Of a DNA stretch of 64,000 nucleotides, positions 53,810 to 61,869 are shown one piece after another. Below the pieces are notes generated by a model. That model saw only the letters and a program-made list of their open reading frames with translations. It was not told where the DNA came from and did no database searches. The position numbers and the translations under genes were made by a program. The DNA lies in the NCBI RefSeq assembly GCF_000472425.1, contig NZ_AXAI01000015.1, positions 1-64,000 of the forward strand, given 5' to 3'. The DNA comes from Bradyrhizobium sp. Tv2a-2. Lineage in GTDB: Bacteria; Pseudomonadota; Alphaproteobacteria; Rhizobiales; Xanthobacteraceae. Position 1 is the first letter of the stretch, and every line of letters starts with the position of its first letter.

Positions 53810-54106
53810 TCACGCCTCGCCATGCGGACTCGGGGGGGACCTCGCGGAATTTGCGAGGGGTATCTCGAAGGCGCCGAGATGGAATTCGTCCGCGACGCCA
53901 TCGCCGTCCTGGTTGTCTTGCGAGCTGTCTTGCGAACAGCCTGCATCGTGTGTCTTGGGCTGCCGCACCAGCGTGAAGGCGGCGTCCGGAAACTGCTCCC
54001 AAACGCGCAGATCTTCGGCGGTGACCGTGAGCCAGCCGAAGGTGAACATGTAACGGCCGGGCTGCGCAACGCGCCCAGCCTTCTGCCACGTGATCTTGTT
54101 GAGCAC
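53810..54106 (-). CDS. Small hypothetical protein
   Basis: 98 residues. The N-terminal part (LNKITWQKAGRV, then GRYMFTFGWLTVTAEDLRVWEQFPDAAFTLV) is compact and resembles small proteins recurrent in Bradyrhizobium; the C-terminal 45 residues are low-complexity and acidic (DNQDGDGVADEF). GTG here or TTG two codons upstream may be the start. It sits between comEC and the next minus-strand gene. Function unknown. Confidence 0.6.
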   Translation of the reverse strand: MLNKITWQKAGRVAQPGRYMFTFGWLTVTAEDLRVWEQFPDAAFTLVRQPKTHDAGCSQDSSQDNQDGDGVADEFHLGAFEIPLANSARSPPSPHGEA

Positions 54107-54221
54107 TGCCAAGCCTGCCCCTTAGCTCACGCCGACGCCACTTGAGCAACTGCACGCAACGTCACAGGCGACGGCGCCGCCGGACATTGCCGGCGGGACC
54201 ATCGACTGCGCAAAGCAAATC

Positions 54222-54644
54222 TCAGCCGACCGGCAGCCGCCGTGTCGTGGTCGCCGCTTCCGCCGAATGCGCCGGCGTGCTTGCAGGATGCGTGACCGGC
54301 AATTGCAGCACCGTCACGCGCTGCCCTTCGCAGAGCAGGGTCACCAGCACATGGCTTCCATCCGGAAATTCGATCGCGTCGTGGTGACGATCCGGAACGT
54401 GCGTGTCGATGGTGTTGAACTTCCCGACACGGAAGTTGACCGTGCGGGTCCAGATCCAGCGGTTGTCATATCTGACGTTGTCGGCGAAGGCGAGCTCGGT
54501 GCCGGGCAGCATGCAGACCGCGACCGTTGGATCGCTCTCTGATGCAAAACCGCGGGTCGAGGTGCCGCGGAATGTCGTGGTGATCAGCGTTTCGCCGACC
54601 TGGGCGGGACGCGACGCCACGGCATGCAGGCTGTAGTCACACAT
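54222..54644 (-). CDS. Hypothetical protein, recurrent in Bradyrhizobium
   Basis: 140 residues, no signal peptide. MCDYSLHAVASRPAQVGETL at the start and GTSTRGFASESDPTVAVC, then WTRTVNFRVGKFNTID and IEFPDGSHVLVTLLCEGQRVTVLQLP, suggest a beta-rich small barrel. GAGGAG lies upstream of the ATG. A threonine/arginine tail (ATTTRRLPVG) closes it. I do not recognise a named family; the composition is that of an expressed gene. Confidence 0.65.
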   Translation of the reverse strand: MCDYSLHAVASRPAQVGETLITTTFRGTSTRGFASESDPTVAVCMLPGTELAFADNVRYDNRWIWTRTVNFRVGKFNTIDTHVPDRHHDAIEFPDGSHVLVTLLCEGQRVTVLQLPVTHPASTPAHSAEAATTTRRLPVG

Positions 54645-54992
54645 CGGATTGCTCCTCGCTTTGAGATAGTCCAATTGCGATAGCCAACCCGCGCTCTCTC
54701 ATCGAGGCGCAGGCCTCTATCAGAGTGGACGAAGCTCCTCAGGTTGTGAGGGCTTGTGGGCGATTATGCGGCCCGTTCGCGCGAAGTGCGATCACATCCG
54801 TTTGACTGTGTGCGATTGTTTTTCGGCAGGCGCGCTTCGCCTGCGCGCGAAGGATGTTGCCGGCAACACAACATCACATGCTGCCGGAATCATGTGTCCG
54901 GCAGGTGCCACACCAGCGATGCCTGCCTGCATGACGTCAGGCGCGCACCCAGCAAGATCGTTTGGCGCAACGGGCTCTTTGCGCTGACCCGT

Positions 54993-55106
54993 CCCCCTGA
55001 GGAGCGCGCCGATTTTCGCGCGTCTCGAAGGTGACGAGCCCGGCTCTCGCAGCGGAGCCGCTCATCCTTTGAGGCTCGCGTTTCGCGAGCACCTCAGGAC
55101 GACGGA
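54993..55106. repeat. Family B repeat, second copy
   Basis: CCTGAGGAGCGCGCC...GCGCGTCTCGAAGGTGACGAG is followed by CTCATCCTTTGAGGCTCGCGTTTCGCGAGCACCTCAGGACGACGG, two inverted halves like the copy at 40451-40566. The rest of the roughly 500-base gap 54645-55150 shows no gene to me. Confidence 0.7.
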
Positions 55107-55150
55107 TCGAGAGCGATGCCGCTTGCGCCAAACCGACCGTTACTTGCAGT

Positions 55151-55846
55151 CTAATACTTCCTGTACAGCCCGACCAGCTTCCCCTGGATCTTCACCCGGT
55201 TGGGCGGCAGGATGCGGACCTCGTAGGCGGTGTTCGCCGGTTCCAGCGCGATCGAGGCGCCGCGGCGACGGAAGCGCTTGAGCGTTGCTTCCTCGTCGTC
55301 GATCAGCGCCACCACGATGTCGCCGGTGTCGGCGGTCTCGTTGCGCTGGATCAGTGCCATGTCGCCGTCGAGGATGCCGGCATCGACCATGGAGTCGCCG
55401 CGCACTTCAAGCGCATAGTGCTCGCCGGAACCGAGCATGTCGGGCGGCACGCTGATGGTGTGGCTGCGGGTCTGCAGCGCCTCGATCGGTGTGCCGGCCG
55501 CGATGCGACCCATCACGGGAACCGCAATCGGCCGCTCGCCGTCGTCGGCTGTCGGCGGGCTGCTGCGGCCCTTGCCGAGATTGCCTTCGATGACGCTCGG
55601 GGTGAAGCCGCGGCGGCCGCCGGCGGGCGACAGTTCGGGCAGCTTGATCACTTCGATCGCGCGGGCGCGGTTGGGCAGACGGCGGATGAAGCCGCGCTCC
55701 TCGAGCGCCGTGATGAGGCGGTGGATGCCGGACTTCGAGCGCAGATCGAGCGCATCCTTCATCTCGTCGAAGGAGGGCGGAACGCCGGCCTCTTTCAGCC
55801 GCTCATTGATGAAACGCAGAAGTTCATACTGTTTGCGCGTAAGCAT
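55151..55846 (-). CDS. lexA: SOS repressor LexA
   Basis: 231 residues. The N-terminal winged helix (LTRKQYELLRFI, then IHRLITALEERGFI) binds DNA. The self-cleavage site is Ala117-Gly118 in GRIAAGTP; the catalytic dyad is Ser152 in GDSMVDAG and Lys190 in EATLKRF. RecA-stimulated cleavage would induce SOS genes. The ATG is preceded by GGGGAT; a TTG three codons upstream is less likely. Its promoter carries LexA half-sites (55923-55952), so it is autoregulated. moeA is upstream on the same strand with a 530-base gap. Confidence 0.97.
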   Translation of the reverse strand: MLTRKQYELLRFINERLKEAGVPPSFDEMKDALDLRSKSGIHRLITALEERGFIRRLPNRARAIEVIKLPELSPAGGRRGFTPSVIEGNLGKGRSSPPTADDGERPIAVPVMGRIAAGTPIEALQTRSHTISVPPDMLGSGEHYALEVRGDSMVDAGILDGDMALIQRNETADTGDIVVALIDDEEATLKRFRRRGASIALEPANTAYEVRILPPNRVKIQGKLVGLYRKY

Positions 55847-55922
55847 CGCGACCAATCCCCAGTTAGCTTGTCGTTCGATGACGAGATGCGGAGCCGACCC
55901 CCAGATACTCGAAACAAATCAT

Positions 55923-55952
55923 GAACGTACACTATATGTACGATATGTGTTC
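55923..55952 (-). promoter_or_regulatory. LexA-type half-sites at the lexA promoter
   Basis: On the plus strand GTAC at 55927-55930, GTAC at 55938-55941 and GTTC at 55949-55952 follow one another with exactly 7-base spacers, the spacing of the alphaproteobacterial SOS box. A GAAC at 55923-55926 overlaps the end. It lies about 80 bases before the lexA start and fits autoregulation. Confidence 0.65.
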
Positions 55953-56262
55953 TGCAACAGCTTAATTTCAGGTGAACGCGATTTGAGGGCGCGGCCGACG
56001 CCGTGGTCGAGCTTAGTCCCGGCATCGAGGCGGTCGCAAGGCATCAGGCCGAGCGATGCGGCGTGGAACGCGAGAAATAGCTGCGCCGCAGGCATTTCTG
56101 CAAGAGCGGATGTGCCGGTCACAGAGGCGTTCTGGTGCCCGCAGGTCGATCTCGCCAGCGCCAAGGCGTCGCTCAAGAGGCGCGAATGATTTTTCTTTGC
56201 GCGGCGCGGATGAGGTGTCTTCGGCCGCTCATACGCACAGCATCGGCCGCGAATCGTCTGAG

Positions 56263-56375
56263 TCGTGGTCCCGGCACTCCGGGGTGATGCGAAGCACCGA
56301 GCGCAGGTGCGCCGTTGCGCACCTGAAAATCCCGAGAGTCCGGGTTCGCGCTCGCGCGCGCCCTGGAATGACGGA
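56263..56375. repeat. Intergenic repeat, GC-rich family C
   Basis: GTGGTCCCGGCACTCCGGGGTGATG and GTCCGGGTTCGCGCTCGCGCGCGCCCTGGAATGACG frame an inverted CAGGTGCGC.../GCGCACCTG pair. The pattern is of a kind dispersed in rhizobial genomes; only one copy is in the window. The rest of 55960-56380 shows no convincing gene. Confidence 0.5.
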
Positions 56376-56380
56376 GCAAG

Positions 56381-57583
56381 CTACTCTGGCAGCCGCAAAA
56401 TCTCGCAAGCCGAGCCGGCCTTCGCTGCAGGGGCAAAGGGCGGACGTATCACGAGCCCCTGCGAGCGCGAGAGGTTGGCGAGCAGCGAGGAATCCTGGTG
56501 ATTGACAGGATTTGCGACCAGCGTGCCATCGGCGCGCGCCTCGATGACGGCCCGCAAATAGTCCTCGCGCACGTCGTTTGCCGCGAGATTGCGCCCCAAC
56601 ACCGCCGTCTCGCGTCGGTGATGGATGAGGGTGTTGCCAAGGAGGGTGCGGATCAGCGGCACCACAAACAGATAGGTGCACACATAGGAGGAGACGGGAT
56701 TGCCGGGCACGCCGACCACGCGCATGGAACCGAGCCTGCCGTGCATCATCGGCTTGCCCGGCCGCATCGCGATCTTCCAGAACGCTATCGCAACGCCCTC
56801 GGCGTCGAGCGCCTTCTTCACAAGGTCATGGTCGCCGACGGAGGCGCCGCCGGTGGTGACGAGGATGTCGGCTTTGACCTCGCGCGCAGCCCTGATGCCC
56901 GCGGTGGTGGCCGCCATCGTGTCGGCAGCGACCCCGAGGTCGATCGTCTCGGCGCCTTCGCGTCGCATCAATGCCCGCAGCGCATAGCCGTTGGAATAGA
57001 CGATCTGGCCGGGTCCGGGCTCGTTGCCGGGCATGACGAGCTCATCGCCGGTTGCAAGCAGCGCGACCCTGGGTCGCCTGCGCACCGGCAGCTCCGGATA
57101 GTTCATGCTCGCGGCCAGCGACAGGTCGCGGTCGGTGAGGCGGTTGCCGGCTTTCAGGAGCACGTCGCCCTGGCGGAAATCGACCCCGGCGGGGCGGATG
57201 TGCCGCCCTGTGACGGCAGCTTCAGTGACGGTGATGGCATTGCCGTCGGCGACCGTATCCTCCTGGATCACCACCGCATCGGCGCCATCGGGAATGACGC
57301 CGCCGGTGAAGATGCGCGCCGCTTCGCCTGGCCCAATGGCGCGGCCGAACGGACGGCCAGCCGCGACCTCGCCGATCACCCTGAGTTTGGCATGCACCGC
57401 CGCGGCATCGGCGGCGCGCACTGCATATCCATCCATCGCCGACATCGCCTGCGGCGGCTGGGTACGCCGTGCCGCGACGTCGCGTGACAGCGTACGGTGG
57501 TGGGCAGCATCGAGTGCGGCCATCTCCTCATCGAGTGGCTCGCTGTCCTTCAAGATCGCGGCAAGCGCATCGGCAACCGGCAT
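56381..57583 (-). CDS. moeA: Molybdopterin molybdenumtransferase
   Basis: 400 residues. It inserts molybdate into adenylylated molybdopterin. Motifs in order: AMDGYAVRAAD, RIFTGGVIPDGADAVV, the MogA-like domain with LLATGDELV, TTGGASVGDHDLV and VPGNPVSSYV, and a C-terminal beta domain. In related genomes moaC lies immediately upstream; here it does not, which marks a change of gene order at about 57.6 kb. The ATG is used; TTG three codons upstream is possible. Confidence 0.95.
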   Translation of the reverse strand: MPVADALAAILKDSEPLDEEMAALDAAHHRTLSRDVAARRTQPPQAMSAMDGYAVRAADAAAVHAKLRVIGEVAAGRPFGRAIGPGEAARIFTGGVIPDGADAVVIQEDTVADGNAITVTEAAVTGRHIRPAGVDFRQGDVLLKAGNRLTDRDLSLAASMNYPELPVRRRPRVALLATGDELVMPGNEPGPGQIVYSNGYALRALMRREGAETIDLGVAADTMAATTAGIRAAREVKADILVTTGGASVGDHDLVKKALDAEGVAIAFWKIAMRPGKPMMHGRLGSMRVVGVPGNPVSSYVCTYLFVVPLIRTLLGNTLIHHRRETAVLGRNLAANDVREDYLRAVIEARADGTLVANPVNHQDSSLLANLSRSQGLVIRPPFAPAAKAGSACEILRLPE

Positions 57584-57790
57584 CAGGGCCAAGGGATCGA
57601 ACTCCGCTTTCTATTGTCCCCGTCGGGACCGTCGGTTCGCGGCGTTCTAGCCGAGTAGGGACGGGGAGGCAAAGCCGGGCTTCTCTCCTCAGGACAGATC
57701 GTCTTTCGCGCGTCAAACGAAAGAGGGGCCGGATACGGCTTTTCAGGCCGGGATCTGGCCCTCGTCAGGTCGTGGGCTTAAGCTCGCTGG

Positions 57791-57910
57791 ATGGACAAGT
57801 GGCTTGTCGCGCAACTTCCCATTTGGGGCATCCCGTTTCAGAACTGGATGGTGCTAGTCCTCGCGCTCGTCCTGGCCTCGGCCATGTTCGTGTGGCTGAC
57901 GCGAAGGTAG
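57791..57910 (+). CDS. 39-residue membrane protein
   Basis: It reads MDKWLVAQLPIWGIPFQNWM, then one hydrophobic helix (about residues 21-37) and ends LTRR. It has the composition of a genuine single-span mini-protein with the basic end on the cytoplasmic side. No strong ribosome site is visible upstream. I recall similar small proteins in Bradyrhizobium but cannot name a family. It lies just beyond the moeA start on the opposite strand. Confidence 0.5.
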   Translation: MDKWLVAQLPIWGIPFQNWMVLVLALVLASAMFVWLTRR

Positions 57911-57975
57911 AGACAAAGGGCGATCGGCCGCCACCTTTCATTCATCCCAGGCGATCTCGCGGCGCTGAGCCAGTG

Positions 57976-58362
57976 CTACTTAATCTGAGCTTCGACCGCC
58001 GCCTTGTCGATGACCGACCAGACGCGCACGATCCTGTCCTGCCGAAACTGGTAGAACACGTTCTCGGCAAAGGACACGTGCTTCCCGTTGATGTCGAGGC
58101 CGAGGAATCTCCCTTTTGGAGAACAGTCGAAGCCGAGCCGGCTCGCGACATAGGGCGCATCCGAAACCAGCAATTCAATCTCGAAATGAAGGTCCGGTAT
58201 GTCGTGAAAGTCCTTCTCCAGCATTGCGCGATAGCCTGACAAGCCGATTTGCCGGCCGTTGTGGGACACATCCGCATCGACGAATTGTTCCAGACCCGGC
58301 CAGTCCCGCCTGTTCAGGCAGGCAATGTAGCTTCGATAGACGTCGGAGAGGTCTTTGGTCAT
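57976..58362 (-). CDS. SnoaL-like / NTF2-fold protein
   Basis: 128 residues. The cone-like fold is suggested by LSDVYRSYIACLNRRDW, then DADVSHNGRQIGLSGYRAML, DIPDLHFEIELL and FYQFRQDRIVRVWSVID. This matches the ester-cyclase (SnoaL) branch. Such proteins act as small hydrolases, isomerases or binding proteins; no specific substrate can be given. A GTG three codons upstream is an alternative start. It stands alone on its strand. Confidence 0.75.
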   Translation of the reverse strand: MTKDLSDVYRSYIACLNRRDWPGLEQFVDADVSHNGRQIGLSGYRAMLEKDFHDIPDLHFEIELLVSDAPYVASRLGFDCSPKGRFLGLDINGKHVSFAENVFYQFRQDRIVRVWSVIDKAAVEAQIK

Positions 58363-58641
58363 GTCAAACACCCCGTGCTCCGACAGGACGCCACGTGGAT
58401 GAAGGGATGTGCCTGATCGATCAAGGGCCGGCTTACAGACGCTACGGCCCCAACCCGGTCATGGGTCAGGGCCGTCCGGACGGTTGAGCCGCGGGCTGGC
58501 ACGGCACGGCGATCAAACGCAGAAGGTTGCGATACGTTCCGGGCTGAAACGATAATTTTTTGAGGCCATGCTATCCGCTGCCAGCGAGCCGATAAATCGG
58601 TGACGGGATCAGGCAGGTTCCATCATTCAGGCGCGACATGA

Positions 58642-58833
58642 GCGGAGTATCGCTGGCAAGACCATTTAGATCTGCGCCATGAAGGTTTGGGAGACGCGCT
58701 TCAATTCGTCCGCGATGTACCGATGCTGGCCACCCTGGGCGCACGGGTCAGTCTCTTGCCCCAGGAGGCGATATACTTGCTGCTTTCAGGGCTGCCGGGC
58801 GTCACGCAGTGTCTGTCCAATTTGAAGGGGAGG
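58642..58833 (+). pseudogene. Remnant of a TPR/heptosyltransferase-like (GT9) protein
   Basis: The frame between a stop at 58639 and about 58833 reads WQDHLDLRHEGLGDALQFVR, then DVPMLATLGARVSLL and LLLSGLPGVTQCLS. That is the conserved EQGLGD.LQF.RY.P.L...GA.V..E segment of TPR-GT9 fusion proteins. Everything before and after it is lost, and no good start exists. It is decayed coding sequence. The rest of 58363-58641 holds only a GGCCC/GGGCC-type hairpin near 58449-58479. Confidence 0.6.
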
Positions 58834-58865
58834 CGGCTGCTCGGGCGGGGCGGCCGTTTGGAGGG

Positions 58866-59276
58866 TCACTGCCGCGCTCCTGCGCCTATCAATCCCACTA
58901 GCGGCATCAAGGGGCCGACCGGAATGTACTCGTAATCCATCAGATGCTCCTTTGAGAGCGGAAGAGTTTCCATGATCGCTTGCGCCTCCTCCCTGGTCTT
59001 CGCGTCGATGAAGAAGACGACGCCGTTACCATCGCCCCGCGAATACCACTGGCGGATTTTCCCATCGAGATAGAGCTTCACGGTTTCCCGAATCTCGGAC
59101 GGCATGATGGCCATGATTTGTTGGCGGGTTACGCCCTGCTTGGCGGTCAGAATGACCATCACTTCGGTGGTTACAGGCAGCACCACCGCGGATGCGCCTG
59201 GGGCTTGCCCGGACTGTGATTGCGCAACGGCCGCTAGCGGAAGCGATGCAACGAGAAATGGGACTATGAGTTTCAT
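58866..59276 (-). CDS. Small secreted protein with a YciI/muconolactone-isomerase-like fold
   Basis: 136 residues. A signal peptide ends near AVAQSQ. The mature part is a single ferredoxin-like domain: TEVMVILTAKQGVTRQQIMAIMPSEIRETVKLYLDGKIRQWYSRGD (key motifs EVMVIL, KIRQWY), then GVVFFIDAKTREEAQAIMETLPL. That resembles small dimeric muconolactone-isomerase relatives, but it is exported. GAGGTGAG precedes the ATG. It is divergent from a LysR regulator 131 bases away, its probable controller. Confidence 0.75.
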   Translation of the reverse strand: MKLIVPFLVASLPLAAVAQSQSGQAPGASAVVLPVTTEVMVILTAKQGVTRQQIMAIMPSEIRETVKLYLDGKIRQWYSRGDGNGVVFFIDAKTREEAQAIMETLPLSKEHLMDYEYIPVGPLMPLVGLIGAGARQ

Positions 59277-59407
59277 CGGCTCACCTCGTTCAGTCTGTGC
59301 AGGTGCTCGCGCGTCCCTAGGCCTCGACGTCGGCGTCACTCCCGATTTGCAAGCCAGATTTAGGACCGCTTCCGGCGAGCGACTATTCGTTGTAATATTG
59401 ACGGGCT

Positions 59408-60379
59408 ATGAAGCAGAACTTCACAGTCAGACAAGGGGCCCTCGACGGAGTGGAGGCGTTCCTGAGCGTTGCCCAGCACCGCAGTTTTCGGCGGGCGGCC
59501 GCGGAACTCGGGGTGACCCCATCGGCGATCAGCCAGGCAGTGCGCGCACTCGAGGCGCGCATCGGCGCCGTGCTCTTCATACGCACCACTCGCAGTGTGG
59601 GGTTGACCGAGGCCGGCCAACGCTTCCTTTCGCGCGCAAAGCCCGCCTTCGAGGAACTCGTCGCCGCAAGCGAGGTCGCGCGAGACCTCGGACAGCGGCC
59701 GGCCGGGCTGTTGCGCCTCACGGTGCCGCGCGCGGTGGTGCCGATCCTGCTGGATCCGCTGATCGCATCCTTTTGCCAAGTCTATCCCGAGGTCGAGGTG
59801 GAGATCGCCGCAAGCCCGGACTCGGTCGATATCGCGGCCGAAGGATTTGACGCCGGCATCCGGCTCGGCCAGTTCATCGAGGCCGATATGATCGCGATGC
59901 GTCTGACGCCGTCGTTCCCGCTGGCTGTGGTCGGCAGCCCCGACTATCTGCGCCGGCGGCCGCGGCCGGAACGCATCGACGATCTGCGTCAACACGCCTG
60001 CCTGCGCCGGCGCCGCTCGAACGGGGCGATCGCGCCCTGGTCGTTCGTCAACGGCAACGAGGCAGTCGAAGTCATCGTTTCAGGGCCTTTTATCGCCAAC
60101 GACATTCCCACAATGTTTGGCGCGGCCGTCGAAGGATTGGGCCTGGCCCAGGTGCCCGCGCCGGTCGCGGCCGATGCGGTGAAAGCGGGGAAACTCGTCA
60201 GCGTGTTGGAACCGTTCGCACCGATGGCGCCGGGTGTATTTCTCTACTATCCCGGCAACCGGCAAATGATGCCGAAGCTGCGTGCCTTCATCGATCACGT
60301 GAAGAGCCGCTCGGACTCCGCCAGCAAAATCGGAATTGAGATTGGCAACAAGCGAACCAGCCGGCGCAGCAGAGCCTGA
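59408..60379 (+). CDS. LysR-type transcriptional regulator
   Basis: 323 residues. The N-terminal winged helix (DGVEAFLSVAQHRSFRRAAAELGVTPSAISQAVRALEARIG; key motifs SFRRAAAELG and PSAISQAVRALE) is followed by an effector domain (about residues 95-305) of the aaeR/dsdC-like type. It probably controls the divergent secreted protein at 58866-59276 through the shared 131-base gap. The effector is unknown. Confidence 0.93.
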   Translation: MKQNFTVRQGALDGVEAFLSVAQHRSFRRAAAELGVTPSAISQAVRALEARIGAVLFIRTTRSVGLTEAGQRFLSRAKPAFEELVAASEVARDLGQRPAGLLRLTVPRAVVPILLDPLIASFCQVYPEVEVEIAASPDSVDIAAEGFDAGIRLGQFIEADMIAMRLTPSFPLAVVGSPDYLRRRPRPERIDDLRQHACLRRRRSNGAIAPWSFVNGNEAVEVIVSGPFIANDIPTMFGAAVEGLGLAQVPAPVAADAVKAGKLVSVLEPFAPMAPGVFLYYPGNRQMMPKLRAFIDHVKSRSDSASKIGIEIGNKRTSRRSRA

Positions 60380-60431
60380 TGCTACAGGTGATCGGTCGAA
60401 AAGCGCAGAGAAGCTGCCGGCGGGAGCTGCG

Positions 60432-60557
60432 ATGACCCGTATGGATACAGGCTCGGCCGTCAGCGAGGACTACAGCTCGCCGAATCCCGTTGCGCTCAGG
60501 CAACACTTCTTGGAAAAAATGGTAACCAGCAGATTTCGCCATTGCACGTCCAAATAG
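60432..60557 (+). CDS. Possible 41-residue protein
   Basis: It begins MTRMDTGSAVSEDYSSPNP and ends TSRFRHCTSK. A CGGGAG site six bases before the ATG and ordinary composition are the only support; no family, no membrane segment. It may be a remnant. It sits between the LysR gene and the M15-like peptidase. Confidence 0.3.
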   Translation: MTRMDTGSAVSEDYSSPNPVALRQHFLEKMVTSRFRHCTSK

Positions 60558-60631
60558 TGATCCGAAGATGAGCGGCGTCGCATGCTTGGCCGTGGAATCT
60601 CGCTCAGGTGAAACCTGTGAAGGCTCCGATC

Positions 60632-61777
60632 ATGAACCCGCAGCGATTTGCGACCGTGGCTACCGCGCTCACGGTCGTCGTGGCGGGTTGTGCAGTCGCC
60701 TGGCTTGCTGACCTCGGTTCGGCCGGTGTCGATAACATCGGTGCAGCGCCAATCGTGGACCGCCGCGCACCGCCTCTTACCGCCGATGTCGACCCAGCGG
60801 ACGCGCCGCAGGCAATAGCAACGGGCAAGGCTGGCGGCGCCAACACTGTTGTGGCCGCGGCCGCCGCCGTGCCGGAGACGACCACCAACACGACGGCGGC
60901 GCAGGATGAGCCGGAACCGATCGCCGAGGCAGCACCACCGACCGCTGCACCCACGCAGCCGCCGGATACACCGCCCGTGCAAGTCGCGACGGCGAGCACG
61001 AGTGATCCGTTGCCTATCGAGGCCAACAGGGCCGTTGGTTCCATCGAAATTCCCGACGCGTGCCAGGAAGGGGACGTTTGCATCGACCAATATCTGTGGG
61101 CGCTCTACCGACGGACGCCCAAGGAGGATACCATTAAGGTGAATGAGCAGCGGAAAGTGGTCGTCAAGAAGAAGGGTAAAAGGGTGACTGTCACCCAGAG
61201 CTTTACCAAGCTGCTCGATGAGGATTTCACCTGGAAGGATCCAAAGGCGGCAGAAAAAGCCGGCATGCCGATGATGGATTACGTGATCGGAGGCATGGAT
61301 CGGAGCTTCAAGGTGAAGCTCTTTCATGCACTCCGCGCGGCAGACGAGGCCGGGCTGTCTCCGGGCATAACCAGCGCGTTCCGCGACAACTATCGTCAAT
61401 CGCTCGCGAGCGGCCTGAAAGCGGCGACTGACAGATCGTATCATGGCGGCAGCTTTCGCGGCGGCTACGGCCACGGACTTGCAGCCGATGTCGTGAGCGT
61501 CAAGGGCGAGACAAGGGACCAGCGATATGGTTCCAGTGAAGCCCTCTGGAAGTGGATTGATGCACACGGGGAAGAATTTGGAATCGGGCGACCGTATCTT
61601 GATAGGGATCCGCCACATGTGGCACCGATCGACGGTACCGAATATGCCGCTCACCACCGCGGGACGGAAGCCCGACACGAGGGATCCAAAAAGCGCAGCC
61701 GGCTAGCTGTGCGGGACAGTCACAACGTCGGGAAACGCTCAAAAACCGCAAGATCATCGAAGCAAAGAACGATCTGA
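60632..61777 (+). CDS. Membrane-anchored peptidase M15/LAS-like protein
   Basis: 381 residues. An N-terminal anchor (about residues 5-27), a Pro/Ala/Thr-rich linker (about 60-140), then a cell-wall peptidase domain with SYHGGSFRGGYGHGLAADVV and DRDPPHVAPIDG, giving the His...Asp...His metal set of the M15/LAS D-Ala-D-Ala peptidases. It probably trims peptidoglycan in the periplasm. The C-terminal 45 residues are basic (KKRSR..KRSKTARSSKQRTI). The ATG is used; a GTG eight codons upstream is possible. Confidence 0.75.
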   Translation: MNPQRFATVATALTVVVAGCAVAWLADLGSAGVDNIGAAPIVDRRAPPLTADVDPADAPQAIATGKAGGANTVVAAAAAVPETTTNTTAAQDEPEPIAEAAPPTAAPTQPPDTPPVQVATASTSDPLPIEANRAVGSIEIPDACQEGDVCIDQYLWALYRRTPKEDTIKVNEQRKVVVKKKGKRVTVTQSFTKLLDEDFTWKDPKAAEKAGMPMMDYVIGGMDRSFKVKLFHALRAADEAGLSPGITSAFRDNYRQSLASGLKAATDRSYHGGSFRGGYGHGLAADVVSVKGETRDQRYGSSEALWKWIDAHGEEFGIGRPYLDRDPPHVAPIDGTEYAAHHRGTEARHEGSKKRSRLAVRDSHNVGKRSKTARSSKQRTI

Positions 61778-61869
61778 CCCGATTCAAGCATTTCAATACC
61801 GCGCGGACACGATTGCAATTATTCGCGCTAACGTCTCGGCCGCCCTTGGCGTCGACTTCGGTAAGCTGA

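Noticed and set aside
54754..54987. A 77-codon plus-strand frame in the gap before lexA
   Set aside because: No ribosome site or conserved feature; it runs toward a dispersed repeat.
55919..56176. An 85-codon minus-strand frame beside the lexA promoter
   Set aside because: It runs through the LexA half-sites, lacks a ribosome site and has no family; likely chance.
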